Below, in pieces: positions 52,992 through 62,354 of a stretch of 64,000 bases of DNA. The position numbers were made by a program, and so were the translations under genes. The notes under the pieces are model-generated. The model had not been told where the DNA came from and made no database searches. It worked only from the letters and a program-made list of their open reading frames with translations. Each line of letters opens with the position of its first letter. Position 1 is the stretch's first letter. The stretch comes from Kitasatospora cheerisanensis KCTC 2395 (GTDB lineage: Bacteria; Actinomycetota; Actinomycetes; Streptomycetales; Streptomycetaceae): assembly GCF_000696185.1 (NCBI RefSeq), contig NZ_KK853997.1:4883602-4947601 (forward strand). The letters are read 5' to 3'.

Positions 52992-53023
52992 GGCCCCGTC
53001 CTCCCCGCACGGAGGGCGGGGCT
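52992..53023 (+). terminator. Intra-operon hairpin after the binding-protein gene (operon 2)
   Basis: A 13-bp stem with two G-U pairs (52992-53004 with 53011-53023) and a 6-base loop, placed as in operon 1. Confidence 0.65.
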
Positions 53024-53063
53024 CCGGCACTACGTCAGTCACCCTTCGGAGGGAGGGCTCCCC

Positions 53064-53990
53064 ATGGGCCACTACGTCCTACGGCGCGTGCTCCAGATGA
53101 TCCCGGTGTTCCTCGGGGCCACGCTGCTGATCTTCCTGATGGTGTACAGCCTGCCGGGCGACCCGATCGCCGCGATGTTCGGTGACAAGGCCGCCGACCC
53201 GGCGACCGTCGCCAACCTGCGGCACCAGTACTACCTCGACCAGCCGCTGTGGAAGCAGTACCTGCACTACATGAACAACATCTTCCACCTGGACTTCGGC
53301 ACCAGCTTCACCGGCCGCCCGGTGTCCGAGATCATGGCGGACGCCTTCCCGGTCACCATCCGGCTCGCCCTGGTCGCCTTCTTCTTCGAGATCGTGATCG
53401 GCCTGCCGCTGGGCCTGATCGCCGGCCTGAAGCGGGGCAGCGTCGCCGACACCGTGGTGCTGCTGCTGACCCTGGTCGTCATCTCGATCCCGGTGTTCGT
53501 GCTCGGCTACATCGCGCAGACGGTGTTCGCGATCAACCTGGGCTGGGTGACGGCCACCGTGCAGGACTCCCGGGACATCAGCCAGCTGATCCTGCCCGGC
53601 CTGGTGCTGGCCTCCCTGTCGCTGGCGTACGTCGCCCGGCTGACCCGCACCTCGATCGGCGAGAACCTGCGCGCCGACTACATGCGCACCGCGGTGGCCA
53701 AGGGACTGCCTCGGCGCACCGTGATCGGGCGGCACCTGCTGCGCAACTCGCTGATCCCGGTGGTGACCTTCCTGGGCACCGACCTGGGCGCGCTGATGGG
53801 CGGCGCGATCGTCACCGAGGGCATCTTCAACATCGCCGGCGTCGGCAACGTCCTGTACAAGGCGATCAACCAGAAGGAAGGCCCGACGGTGGTCGGCATC
53901 GTCACCGTGCTGGTGCTGGTCTACCTGGTCGCCAGCCTGGTCGTCGACCTGCTGTACGCCGTCCTGGACCCGAGGATCCGCTATGCCTGA
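53064..53990 (+). CDS. Peptide ABC transporter permease, OppB/DppB type (operon 2)
   Basis: The 308-aa permease is the same length as its operon 1 paralogue. It starts MGHYVLRRVLQMIPVFLGATLL, carries the EAA loop ADYMRTAVAKGLPRRTVIGRHLLRN and ends LLYAVLDPRIRYA. The ATG at 53064 has GGAGGGAGGG upstream. It overlaps the next permease gene by 8 bases, exactly as in operon 1. Confidence 0.95.
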   Translation: MGHYVLRRVLQMIPVFLGATLLIFLMVYSLPGDPIAAMFGDKAADPATVANLRHQYYLDQPLWKQYLHYMNNIFHLDFGTSFTGRPVSEIMADAFPVTIRLALVAFFFEIVIGLPLGLIAGLKRGSVADTVVLLLTLVVISIPVFVLGYIAQTVFAINLGWVTATVQDSRDISQLILPGLVLASLSLAYVARLTRTSIGENLRADYMRTAVAKGLPRRTVIGRHLLRNSLIPVVTFLGTDLGALMGGAIVTEGIFNIAGVGNVLYKAINQKEGPTVVGIVTVLVLVYLVASLVVDLLYAVLDPRIRYA

Positions 53991-54996
53991 CCGCAACGAC
54001 GCGATTCCCGACGACCACGATCCGCTGCGGAACATCCAGCCCACCGACAGCGACCACCTGGACTACGTGGGGCAGCAGGGCATGGCGGTGGAGCAGGAAA
54101 CGCTGATCGAGCCGGACCCGGTCAAGCGGGAGCAGGCCCGCAGCCTGTGGGGCGACGCCTGGCGGGACCTGCGGCGGCGGCCGATCTTCCTGATCTCCGC
54201 GGTGCTGATCCTGCTGCTGGTCCTGATCGCGATCTTCCCGGGGCTGTTCACCAGCACCGACCCGCGGGCGGCCGACCTGACCAACAACTACCTGCGCCGG
54301 CCGGACTGGAGCGACTTCTTCGGGGCCGGCTGGTTCGGCTACGACGGCCAGGGCCGGTCGATCTACGCCCGGGTGATCTACGGGGCGCGGGCCTCGATCA
54401 CGGTCGGCATCTGCGTCACCCTCGCGGTGACCCTGCTGGGCGGGCTGGCCGGCATGACCGCCGGGTACTTCGGCGGCTGGATCGACGCGGTGATCTCCCG
54501 GATCACCGACATCTTCTTCGGCATCCCGCTGCTGCTCGGCGCCCTGGTGCTGCTGAACGCCTTCGCCACCCGCAACGTGTGGTCGGTGGTCATCGCGCTG
54601 GCCTTCCTCGGCTGGACGCAGCTGGCCCGCGTGATGCGCGGCTCGGTGATCACCGTCAAGCAGTCGGACTACGTGGTGGCCGGGCGGGCACTGGGCGCCG
54701 GGACGGGGCGGCTGATGTTCCGGCACATCCTGCCGAACGCGATCGCCCCGGTGATCGTGGTCGCCACCATCGCGCTCGGCGGCTACATCACGGCGGAGGC
54801 CACGCTGAGCTTCCTCGGCATCGGCCTGCAGGACCCGACGATCTCCTGGGGCGTGGACATCTCCTCCGCGCAGAAGGTGATCCGGCAGGCGCCGTTCGCG
54901 CTGTTCTTCCCGGCCGCGGCGCTCTCCATCACCGTGTTGGCCTTCATCATGCTGGGCGACGCGGTGCGCGACGCCCTCGACCCGAAGCTGCGCTGA
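53983..54996 (+). CDS. Peptide ABC transporter permease, OppC/DppC type (operon 2)
   Basis: The 337-aa permease is longer than its operon 1 paralogue because of a 28-residue acidic N-terminal extension (RNDAIPDDHDPLRNIQPTDS). It keeps WFGYDGQGRSIYARVIYGAR and the EAA loop SDYVVAGRALGAGTGRLMFRHILPN and ends DAVRDALDPKLR. The start ATG overlaps the OppB-type stop by 8 bases. Confidence 0.95.
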   Translation: MPDRNDAIPDDHDPLRNIQPTDSDHLDYVGQQGMAVEQETLIEPDPVKREQARSLWGDAWRDLRRRPIFLISAVLILLLVLIAIFPGLFTSTDPRAADLTNNYLRRPDWSDFFGAGWFGYDGQGRSIYARVIYGARASITVGICVTLAVTLLGGLAGMTAGYFGGWIDAVISRITDIFFGIPLLLGALVLLNAFATRNVWSVVIALAFLGWTQLARVMRGSVITVKQSDYVVAGRALGAGTGRLMFRHILPNAIAPVIVVATIALGGYITAEATLSFLGIGLQDPTISWGVDISSAQKVIRQAPFALFFPAAALSITVLAFIMLGDAVRDALDPKLR

Positions 54997-55014
54997 CCGA
55001 GGGGAGCCAAGCAC

Positions 55015-56067
55015 ATGAGCACCGTCGCCCACCAGGCCCGACCGGCCCGCGAGGAGCCGTACACCGGACCGCTGCTGGACGTGCGGAACCTGCACGTGGA
55101 GTTCCGGACCCGGGACGGCGTGGTCCGGGCCGTCAACGGCGTCGACTACAGCGTCAGCGCGGGGGAGACCCTCGCCGTGCTGGGCGAGTCCGGCTCCGGC
55201 AAGTCCGTCACCGCGCAGGCCGTGATGGGCATCCTGGACATGCCGCCGGCCGCCATCCCCCAGGGCGAGATCCTGTTCCGCGGCCGGGACATGCTGAAGA
55301 TGTCCAAGGAGGAGCGCCGGAAGATCCGCGGGCAGAAGATCGCGATGATCTTCCAGGACGCGCTGTCCTCGCTCAACCCGGTGCTGTCGGTGGGCCACCA
55401 GCTCGGCGAGATGTACCGGGCGCACCGCGGCAGCAACCGCAAGGAGGCGAAGGCCAAGGCGATCGAGCTGATGGACCGGGTGCGCATCCCGGCCGCCGCG
55501 GAGCGGGTGAACGACTATCCGCACCAGTTCTCCGGCGGCATGCGGCAGCGCATCATGATCGCGATGGCGCTGGCCCTGGAGCCGGACCTGATCATCGCGG
55601 ACGAGCCGACCACGGCGCTGGACGTCACCGTGCAGGCGCAGGTGATGGACCTGCTGGCGGAGCTGCAGGCCGAGTACCACATGGGTCTGATCCTGATCAC
55701 CCACGACCTCGGCGTGGTCGCCGACGTCGCGGACAAGATCGCCGTGATGTACGCGGGCCGGATCGTCGAGACCGCGCCGGTCCACGAGCTCTACGCCCGC
55801 CCCGCCCACCCCTACACCCGCGGTCTGCTGGACTCCATCCCCCGCCTCGACCAGAAGGGCCAGGAGCTCTACGCGATCAAGGGCCTGCCGCCGAACCTGC
55901 TGCGGATCCCGCCCGGGTGCGCGTTCAACCCGCGCTGTCCGCGGGCGCAGGAGATCTGCCGGCAGGAAGTGCCGCCGCTGGCGCAGGTGACCGAGGACGA
56001 CGGGACGCCGCTGGCCGGCCGGGGCAGTGCGTGCTTCTTCTGGAAGGAGACCCTCCATGACGATTGA
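55015..56067 (+). CDS. Peptide ABC transporter ATPase, OppD/DppD type (operon 2)
   Basis: The 350-aa ATPase has GESGSGKS, SGGMRQR, LIIADEPTTALDV and LITHDLGV, and the C-terminal AFNPRCPRAQEIC cysteine region. It is 18 bases after the permease gene and overlaps the OppF-type gene by 11 bases. Compared with the operon 1 copy, 55521-55818 differs at only three bases, far less than the flanks, which suggests gene conversion or strong selection. Confidence 0.96.
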   Translation: MSTVAHQARPAREEPYTGPLLDVRNLHVEFRTRDGVVRAVNGVDYSVSAGETLAVLGESGSGKSVTAQAVMGILDMPPAAIPQGEILFRGRDMLKMSKEERRKIRGQKIAMIFQDALSSLNPVLSVGHQLGEMYRAHRGSNRKEAKAKAIELMDRVRIPAAAERVNDYPHQFSGGMRQRIMIAMALALEPDLIIADEPTTALDVTVQAQVMDLLAELQAEYHMGLILITHDLGVVADVADKIAVMYAGRIVETAPVHELYARPAHPYTRGLLDSIPRLDQKGQELYAIKGLPPNLLRIPPGCAFNPRCPRAQEICRQEVPPLAQVTEDDGTPLAGRGSACFFWKETLHDD

Positions 56068-57139
56068 CGGTGCCACCCCGCTCGGGGCGACCACCCCGGA
56101 GGAGGTCGCGTTCGCCCAGGAGGTGCCGCGCGGCGAGCCCATCCTGGAGGTGCGCAAGCTGGTCAAGCACTTCCCGCTGACCAAGGGCATCCTCTTCAAG
56201 AAGCAGGTCGGCGCGGTCAAGGCCGTCGACGGCGTGTCCTTCGACCTGATGCAGGGCGAGACGCTCGGCATCGTCGGCGAGTCCGGCTGCGGCAAGTCGA
56301 CGCTGGCCAAGGTCCTGATGAACCTGGAGCCGGCCACCTCCGGGTCGGTGAAGTACAAGGGCGAGGAGATCTCCAAGCTCACCGGCAGCGCGCTGAAGGC
56401 CGTCCGCCGCAACATCCAGATGGTGTTCCAGGACCCGTACACCTCGCTGAACCCGCGGATGACGGTCGGCGACATCATCGGCGAGCCGTTCGAGATCCAC
56501 CCCGAGGTGGCGCCCAAGGGCGACCGCCGCAAGGCGGTGCAGGACCTGCTCGACGTGGTGGGTCTCAACCCCGAGTACATCAACCGGTACCCGCACCAGT
56601 TCTCCGGCGGCCAGCGCCAGCGCATCGGCATCGCCCGCGGCCTGGCGCTCAAGCCGGAGATCATCATCTGCGACGAGCCGGTCTCCGCGCTCGACGTGTC
56701 GGTGCAGGCCCAGGTGATCAACCTGCTGGAGAAGCTCCAGGGCGAGTTCAACCTGTCGTACATGTTCATCGCGCACGACCTGTCGATCGTCCGGCACATC
56801 TCCGACCGGGTCGGCGTGATGTACCTCGGGCGGATGGTCGAGATCGGCAGCGACCTGGAGATCTACGACCACGCCACCCACCCGTACACGCAGGCGCTGC
56901 TGTCCGCCGTCCCGGTGCCCGACCCGACCGCGCGGGAGTCCCGGGACCGGATCGTGCTGGTCGGCGACGTGCCCTCGCCGGCCAACCCGCCCTCCGGCTG
57001 CCGGTTCCGCACCCGCTGCTGGAAGGCCCAGGAGAAGTGCGAACGGGAGGACCCGGCGCTGACCGTCCGGGACTGGCTGGAGGGCCGGGCCCGGCACGAC
57101 TCGGCCTGCCACTTCGCCGCCGAACGGGAGAACGGCTGA
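56057..57139 (+). CDS. Peptide ABC transporter ATPase, OppF/DppF type (operon 2)
   Basis: The 360-aa ATPase has an N-terminal extension of about 25 residues (TIDGATPLGATTPEEVAFAQ) not present in the operon 1 copy. It then has GESGCGKST, SGGQRQR, IIICDEPVSALDV and IAHDLSIVRH, and the C-terminal CRFRTRCW and ACHF cysteines. The ATG at 56057 lies inside the end of the OppD-type gene, with AAGGAGA upstream. It ends operon 2 and converges with operon 3. Confidence 0.95.
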   Translation: MTIDGATPLGATTPEEVAFAQEVPRGEPILEVRKLVKHFPLTKGILFKKQVGAVKAVDGVSFDLMQGETLGIVGESGCGKSTLAKVLMNLEPATSGSVKYKGEEISKLTGSALKAVRRNIQMVFQDPYTSLNPRMTVGDIIGEPFEIHPEVAPKGDRRKAVQDLLDVVGLNPEYINRYPHQFSGGQRQRIGIARGLALKPEIIICDEPVSALDVSVQAQVINLLEKLQGEFNLSYMFIAHDLSIVRHISDRVGVMYLGRMVEIGSDLEIYDHATHPYTQALLSAVPVPDPTARESRDRIVLVGDVPSPANPPSGCRFRTRCWKAQEKCEREDPALTVRDWLEGRARHDSACHFAAERENG

Positions 57140-57150
57140 CGGCACGCGAA

Positions 57151-57180
57151 AGGGGCCCCCACCGAACGGTGGGGGCCCCT
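57151..57180. terminator. Bidirectional terminator between operons 2 and 3
   Basis: Arms 57151-57163 and 57168-57180 pair perfectly (13 bp) around a GAAC loop, between convergent ATPase genes. Confidence 0.92.
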
Positions 57181-57198
57181 CGCACGCGTGACGCGGAA

Positions 57199-58293
57199 TC
57201 AGACCTCGGCGCGCTGCTCCGGAACGGCGGCGGTCGAGCCCTCCTCCGGGCTGCGCTTGATGTCCCCTTCGGGGAAGTGACATGCCGTCAGGTGCCCGTC
57301 CAGGCTGCCGGACAGCTGGATCAGCGGCGGCTCCTCCACGGAGCACTTCTCCTGCGCCTTCCAGCAACGGGTGCGGAAGCGGCAGCCCGACGGCGGGTTG
57401 AGCGGCGACGGGACGTCACCGATCAGCCGGATCCGCTCGCGGTTGTCGTCCGGGTCGGCCTCCGGCACGGCGGACAGCAGCGCGTGGGTGTACGGGTGAC
57501 GGGGCGCCTCGTACAGCGACTTGCGGTCGGCGATCTCGACGATCTTGCCGAGGTACATCACCGCGACGCGCTGCGAGAAGTGCCGCACCACCGACAGGTC
57601 GTGGGCGATGAACAGGAAGGCGATGCCCAGCTCGCGCTGCAGCTCCTGGAGCAGGTTGACGACCTGCGCCTGGATCGACACGTCCAGCGCCGAGACCGGC
57701 TCGTCCGCGACGATCAGCTTCGGGTTCAGCGACAGCGCGCGGGCCACGCCGATGCGCTGGCGCTGGCCGCCGGAGAACTCGTGCGGGAAGCGGTTGTAGT
57801 GCTCCGGGTTGAGACCGACGGTCTCCAGCAGCTCCTGCACCCGGCGCTGGATGCCGCCCTTGGGGTTGATCCCGTTGATCTCCATCGGTGCGCCGATGAT
57901 CGAGCCGACGGTGTGCCGCGGGTTCAGCGAGGAGTACGGGTCCTGGAAGATCATCTGGATCTCGGACCGGATCGGCGCCAGTTCCTTGCGGTTGGCGTGC
58001 GTGATGTCCTGGCCGTTGTAGCGGATCTCGCCGGCCGTCGGCTCCAGCAGACGGGTCACCAGGCGGCCCAGGGTCGACTTGCCGCAGCCGGACTCGCCGA
58101 CCAGGCCGACCGACTCGCCCTGGAAGACGTCCAGGCTCACGCCGTCCACCGCGTGCACCGCGCCGACCTGCCGCTTGAACAGGAAGCCGTCGAGCACCGG
58201 GAAGTGCTTCTGCACGCCCTTGATCGACAGCAGCGCGTCACCGGAGCCGGTGGCGGCGCCGCCCGGCTTCTCGAGGGTCAGTTCGTTGCTCAT
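57199..58293 (-). CDS. Peptide ABC transporter ATPase, OppF type (operon 3)
   Basis: The 364-aa ATPase closes operon 3. Walker A is GESGCGKST, the signature SGGQRQR, Walker B LIVADEPVSALDV and the switch IAHDLSVVRH; the OppF C-terminal cysteines CRFRTRCW and CHF are present. It is clearly more distant from the operon 1 and 2 copies than those are from each other. The ATG at 58293 is 10 bases after the OppD-type stop. Confidence 0.95.
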   Translation of the reverse strand: MSNELTLEKPGGAATGSGDALLSIKGVQKHFPVLDGFLFKRQVGAVHAVDGVSLDVFQGESVGLVGESGCGKSTLGRLVTRLLEPTAGEIRYNGQDITHANRKELAPIRSEIQMIFQDPYSSLNPRHTVGSIIGAPMEINGINPKGGIQRRVQELLETVGLNPEHYNRFPHEFSGGQRQRIGVARALSLNPKLIVADEPVSALDVSIQAQVVNLLQELQRELGIAFLFIAHDLSVVRHFSQRVAVMYLGKIVEIADRKSLYEAPRHPYTHALLSAVPEADPDDNRERIRLIGDVPSPLNPPSGCRFRTRCWKAQEKCSVEEPPLIQLSGSLDGHLTACHFPEGDIKRSPEEGSTAAVPEQRAEV

Positions 58294-58303
58294 GGTGTCC
58301 CTC

Positions 58304-59377
58304 TCAGCCGAGCCGCGGCTTGATCTGGTCGATGAAGATGTCCTGTCGCTGCGCCGCGCTCAGGTGGCAGGCGGCGGCGTGCCCGGTGGCCGGGGCCAGC
58401 GGCGGACGCTCCGTGGTGCAGCCCCCGCCGATCACCTGCTCGCGGTGGTCGCACCGCGGGTTGAACGGGCAGCCGGTCGGCAGGTTGATCAGGCTCGGCG
58501 GGGTGCCGCGCACCGGCCGCAGCGGCACGCTCACGTCACCGGTCAGGCTCGGCATCGAGGACAGCAGGCCCCAGGTGTACGGGTGCTGAGGGGCCTTCAG
58601 CACCTCGCGGACGGTGCCGCGCTCCACGGCCCGGCCCGCGTACATCACCATGATCTGCTGCGCGGTGCGCGCCACCACGCCCAGGTCGTGGGTGATCAGG
58701 ATGATCGCGGTGCCCATCTCCTGCTGGAGGTCCTTCAGCAGGTCGAGGATCTGGGCCTGGACGGTGACGTCCAGCGCGGTGGTCGGCTCGTCGGCGATCA
58801 CCAGCTTCGGGTCGCAGACCAGCGCCATGGCGATCATGGCGCGCTGGCGCATGCCGCCGGAGAACTGGTGCGGGTAGTCGTCGACCCGGGTGGTGGGCTG
58901 CGGGATGCCGACCCGGGTCAGCATCTCGATCGCCCGGTCCCGGGACTCCTTCTTGGAGGCGCCGGTGTGCTTCCGGAAGGTCTCGCCGATCTGCTTGCCG
59001 ATCGTGTGGTACGGCGACAGCGCGGTCAGCGGGTCCTGGAAGATCATCGACATGGTCTTGCCGCGGAGCTTCTCCAGCTCGCGGTTGGACGCGCCGACCA
59101 GCTCCTGACCGTCCAGCTTGATCGAGCCGGTGATCTCGGTCCGGTCCGGGTTGTGCAGGCCCAGGACGGCCAGGTTGGTCACCGACTTGCCGGAGCCGGA
59201 CTCACCGACGATGCCGAGCGTGCTGCCCGGAGCCACGTCGAAGGAGAGGTTGTCCACGGCCCGGACCACGCCGTCCTCGGTGCTGAAGCGGACCGAGAGG
59301 TCGCGGACTGAGAGGAAGGGCTGGTCGCCGCCGCTGCCGGCGGACGAGGCCTCCTCGGGCTTGGCCTGGGTGGTCAT
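58304..59377 (-). CDS. Peptide ABC transporter ATPase, OppD type (operon 3)
   Basis: The 357-aa ATPase has Walker A GESGSGKSV, the Q-loop MIFQDPLTALSPYHT, the signature SGGMRQR, Walker B LVIADEPTTALDV and the switch LITHDLGV. The C-terminal region has the CPFNPRCDH and CTTERP cysteines. It sits between the OppB-type permease gene (64-base gap) and the OppF-type gene. Confidence 0.95.
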   Translation of the reverse strand: MTTQAKPEEASSAGSGGDQPFLSVRDLSVRFSTEDGVVRAVDNLSFDVAPGSTLGIVGESGSGKSVTNLAVLGLHNPDRTEITGSIKLDGQELVGASNRELEKLRGKTMSMIFQDPLTALSPYHTIGKQIGETFRKHTGASKKESRDRAIEMLTRVGIPQPTTRVDDYPHQFSGGMRQRAMIAMALVCDPKLVIADEPTTALDVTVQAQILDLLKDLQQEMGTAIILITHDLGVVARTAQQIMVMYAGRAVERGTVREVLKAPQHPYTWGLLSSMPSLTGDVSVPLRPVRGTPPSLINLPTGCPFNPRCDHREQVIGGGCTTERPPLAPATGHAAACHLSAAQRQDIFIDQIKPRLG

Positions 59378-59441
59378 GGACTGGGCTCCTCGGTGCGGTA
59401 CGTGAGGTCGGGACTGCTGGGTCGGCCTGGGGTGCGGCCGG

Positions 59442-60419
59442 TCAGGCCAGGCGGATGCGCGGGTCGATCAGGGCGTAGGCGGCGTCGACGATGATGTTGA
59501 AGAACACGATCAGCGTGGCGGCCACCACCGTGACGCCGACCAGCAGCGAGAGGTCGGAGTCACGGAACGAGTGGATCGCCAGCTCGCCGAGGCCGTGCAG
59601 GCTGAAGGTGGTCTCGGTGATGATCGCGCCGCCGAGCAGGACGCCCAGGTCGATGCCGAAGACGGTGACGATGGTGCCCATCGCACCGCGCCAGGCGTAG
59701 CGCATGAAGACCGAGGTGCCCGACATGCCCTTGGCGCGTGCCGTCCGCACGTAGTCCTCGGACAGCTGCTCGACCATCGAGGAACGGGTCATGCGGGTGT
59801 AGTTGGCGGTCCAGATCAGCGACAGGACGATCCACGGGACCAGCAGGCCGGTGAACCAGCCGACCGGGTCCTCGGTGATCGGCACGTAGTTGGGCAGGTC
59901 CAGCAGGTCGGTGCTGTAGCACAGTGCCACCAGGGCGAGCGGACCGGCCACGTAGATCTGCATCGAGGAGACGACCAGCGAGGCCGAGCTGGCGATCTTG
60001 TCGAGCGCCTTGCCCTGCTTGTGGGCGGCCAGCATGCCGGTGCCGATGCCGAAGAGCAGGAAGATCACCGCAGAGCCGATGGTCAGCGACAGGGTGGTCG
60101 GGAAGCGGTCCGCCAGGATGCTGCCGACGAGCTCCTTCTTGTCGAAGGAGTAGCCGAAGCACGGGGCGGAGCAGTTGACGCCGTTGTAGCTGTTGCCGGT
60201 GAAGATGGCACTCAGCCAGTCCCAGTACTGGACCGGCCAGGACTTGTCGAAGCCCATGTCGTGCTTGATCAGGGCGAGGTTCTCGGGCGAGCAGGTCTTG
60301 CCGCAGTAGAGCCGCGCCGGGTCCGCCGGGATCGCGAAGAACAGCGCATAGGTGACCATCGAGACGATCACCAGGATAACGAGAGCGCCGAGTGATCGGC
60401 GGACGAGGAATCGGAGCAT
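59442..60419 (-). CDS. Peptide ABC transporter permease, OppB type (operon 3)
   Basis: The 325-aa permease starts MLRFLVRRSLGALVILVIVSMVTYALFF (first part shown), has a long periplasmic-side loop with four cysteines (residues 39-87, including LYCGKTC and VNCSAPC), and the EAA loop EDYVRTARAKGMSGTSVFMRY. The Cys-rich loop is absent from the operon 1 and 2 permeases and may form disulphides outside. It follows the binding-protein gene across a hairpin. Confidence 0.94.
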   Translation of the reverse strand: MLRFLVRRSLGALVILVIVSMVTYALFFAIPADPARLYCGKTCSPENLALIKHDMGFDKSWPVQYWDWLSAIFTGNSYNGVNCSAPCFGYSFDKKELVGSILADRFPTTLSLTIGSAVIFLLFGIGTGMLAAHKQGKALDKIASSASLVVSSMQIYVAGPLALVALCYSTDLLDLPNYVPITEDPVGWFTGLLVPWIVLSLIWTANYTRMTRSSMVEQLSEDYVRTARAKGMSGTSVFMRYAWRGAMGTIVTVFGIDLGVLLGGAIITETTFSLHGLGELAIHSFRDSDLSLLVGVTVVAATLIVFFNIIVDAAYALIDPRIRLA

Positions 60420-60443
60420 CGGACGGGCTCTCCTGATCGGGGA

Positions 60444-60472
60444 GGGGCACCGGCAGATCGTGCCGGTGCCCC
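60444..60472 (-). terminator. Intra-operon hairpin after the binding-protein gene (operon 3)
   Basis: A perfect 12-bp stem, 60444-60455 with 60461-60472, and a 5-base loop between the binding-protein stop and the permease start. Confidence 0.75.
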
Positions 60473-60500
60473 ACCGTGAGCTACTGCTCGGTGATGACTA

Positions 60501-62270
60501 CTACTTGACGTAGATGTTGAGCGGCGACTGCAGGCCGGCCAGGGTGTCGAACTTGACGCCGCCGAGGCCCGAGCCGTACAGGCTCAGCGAACGCTGGTAG
60601 ACGTCCGGGATCGAGTACGCCTTGTCCTGCAGCTTCTTGTCGATCGCGGCCCACGCCTTGCCCTGCGCGACCGGGTCGGCGATCTTGACGGCGGCGTCCA
60701 TGGCCGCGTTGATCTCCGGGTCGTTCACGTGGGCGTAGTTCTGGCCGCCGTCGGCGATGGCGCGACCGTCCCACACCGGCTGCAGCGAGGTGTAACCGGT
60801 CGGCCAGTCGGCGCCCCAGCCGCCCCAGTACAGGTCGAACTCGTTGTTGACCTGCTGGATGGCGTCGTAGTAGGTCTTCGAGTCCAGCGGGTGCGGCACG
60901 AACTTGAAGCCGGCGGCCTCGAGGTTGGTGCGGATGGCCTCGGTGACCTTCTGCTGGACCGGGGTGTTGTTGTACGCGTACACGATGGTCGTGTTGAGCG
61001 CGTTCGCGTCCGTCAGCAGCTTCTTGGCGGCCTCGGTGTCACCCTGCGGCTTCTTCAGCACGTCGAACGGGTCGTAGGACTCGTAGCCGAGCACGGTCGG
61101 GCTCATGTACGAGGTCGCGTAGTCACCGTACGAGGTGCCGCCCTGCAGCTGGCGGGTCTGCTGGTGCGGGAACGCCTTGACCAGCGCCTCGCGGACCTTC
61201 TGGTCCTTGATGCGGGTGTTGTTGATGTAGTAGTAGTCCACGTACGGGGTCAGGCCCTCGAGCGTGCGGGACTTCAGCTTCTCGTCGGCCTTGACCTTGT
61301 CGATGTAGGTCGTGTGGACCTGGTTGTGGAACGAGAAGGCGTTCTTGTCGTCGCCGTTGTCCGCCATGAAGCGCTCGGTGGACTGCTGCGCCTGGACACC
61401 GAACGTCATGTGCCACTTGTCCGGGTAGGCGTTCCGGATCGGGTCGGTCGCGCCGTCCCAGTTCGGGTTCCGCTCCAGGTCCAGGCTGCGGTCGTTGACG
61501 TGCTCGGTGATCTGGTACGGGCCCGAGGAGAACGGCTTCTTGTCGTACTCCTCCTTGGTGTCGTGGGCCTTCGACACGACGCCGTAGCCGGTCATCGCCA
61601 GGGTGAAGTTGGCGTCCGGGTGGGCGTCCTGGAACGCGATGACGACGGTCTTGTCGTCCGGGGTGGTGATCGCGTCGAGGCCCTTGCCGTCGTACGGACC
61701 GGCGTACGCCTCGCGGTACTTGTCACCCGAGATCCAGGACTGGATGTAGGTCGGGCCGCCCTTGACGAACGAGGCGTAGGTGCGCTCGATCGAGTACTTG
61801 ATGTCGGCCGAGGTGATCGGGGTGCCGTCCTGCCACTTCACGCCGTCCTTCAGCGTGAACTTCCAGGTCTTGCCGCCGTCCGTGGTGGAACCGGTGTCGG
61901 TGGCCAGGTCGCCGACCAGCTTCTGCGAGCCGTCCGCGGCGGTCTTGTAACCCGTCAGCTGACGGGTGAACAGGAGCGAGACCTCGGCGTTGTAGTTCAT
62001 GTAGACCATGGCCGGGTCGAGGTGCGAGAAGTCGTCGCGGTCGATCATGTTGACCGTGCCGCCCTTCTTCGCGCCGGGCTCGGCGATGGCCGGGCCCTTC
62101 GAGTCTTCGGCGGTGCCGACCGAGATGGTGGTGGCGGTGACCGGAGCCTTCGAGGCACCCGTCTTCGCGCTCTCGTTCGAGTGGCCGCTGGAGCACGCCG
62201 TGGTGACGGTCAGGGCCCCGGCGACCATGATGGCGGCGGCGAGCCGCGACTTGCGAGAACTCATCTTCAT
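60501..62270 (-). CDS. Oligopeptide ABC transporter substrate-binding lipoprotein (operon 3)
   Basis: The 589-aa lipoprotein has a signal peptide ending LTVTTAC, with Cys26 as lipid anchor, a Ser/Ala/Lys-rich linker, and a family 5 binding domain: GGTVNMIDRDDFSHLDPAMVYMN (start part), DGVKWQDGTPITSADIKYSIER, KPFSSGPYQITEH and NNTRIKDQKVREALVKAFPHQ. It differs strongly from the binding proteins of operons 1 and 2. Its gene lies between the two permease genes, as described for bldKB in the bldK operon, though I cannot show orthology. A CAGGCAGG sequence precedes the ATG. Confidence 0.94.
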   Translation of the reverse strand: MKMSSRKSRLAAAIMVAGALTVTTACSSGHSNESAKTGASKAPVTATTISVGTAEDSKGPAIAEPGAKKGGTVNMIDRDDFSHLDPAMVYMNYNAEVSLLFTRQLTGYKTAADGSQKLVGDLATDTGSTTDGGKTWKFTLKDGVKWQDGTPITSADIKYSIERTYASFVKGGPTYIQSWISGDKYREAYAGPYDGKGLDAITTPDDKTVVIAFQDAHPDANFTLAMTGYGVVSKAHDTKEEYDKKPFSSGPYQITEHVNDRSLDLERNPNWDGATDPIRNAYPDKWHMTFGVQAQQSTERFMADNGDDKNAFSFHNQVHTTYIDKVKADEKLKSRTLEGLTPYVDYYYINNTRIKDQKVREALVKAFPHQQTRQLQGGTSYGDYATSYMSPTVLGYESYDPFDVLKKPQGDTEAAKKLLTDANALNTTIVYAYNNTPVQQKVTEAIRTNLEAAGFKFVPHPLDSKTYYDAIQQVNNEFDLYWGGWGADWPTGYTSLQPVWDGRAIADGGQNYAHVNDPEINAAMDAAVKIADPVAQGKAWAAIDKKLQDKAYSIPDVYQRSLSLYGSGLGGVKFDTLAGLQSPLNIYVK

Positions 62271-62354
62271 CCTGCCTGGGGTAGGTGTAGTGACTAACTG
62301 CAGTGGGGTGCCCGGGGCCTGGCTTTCCCATCCCCCCGGAGTCTTGAGGGCCTG

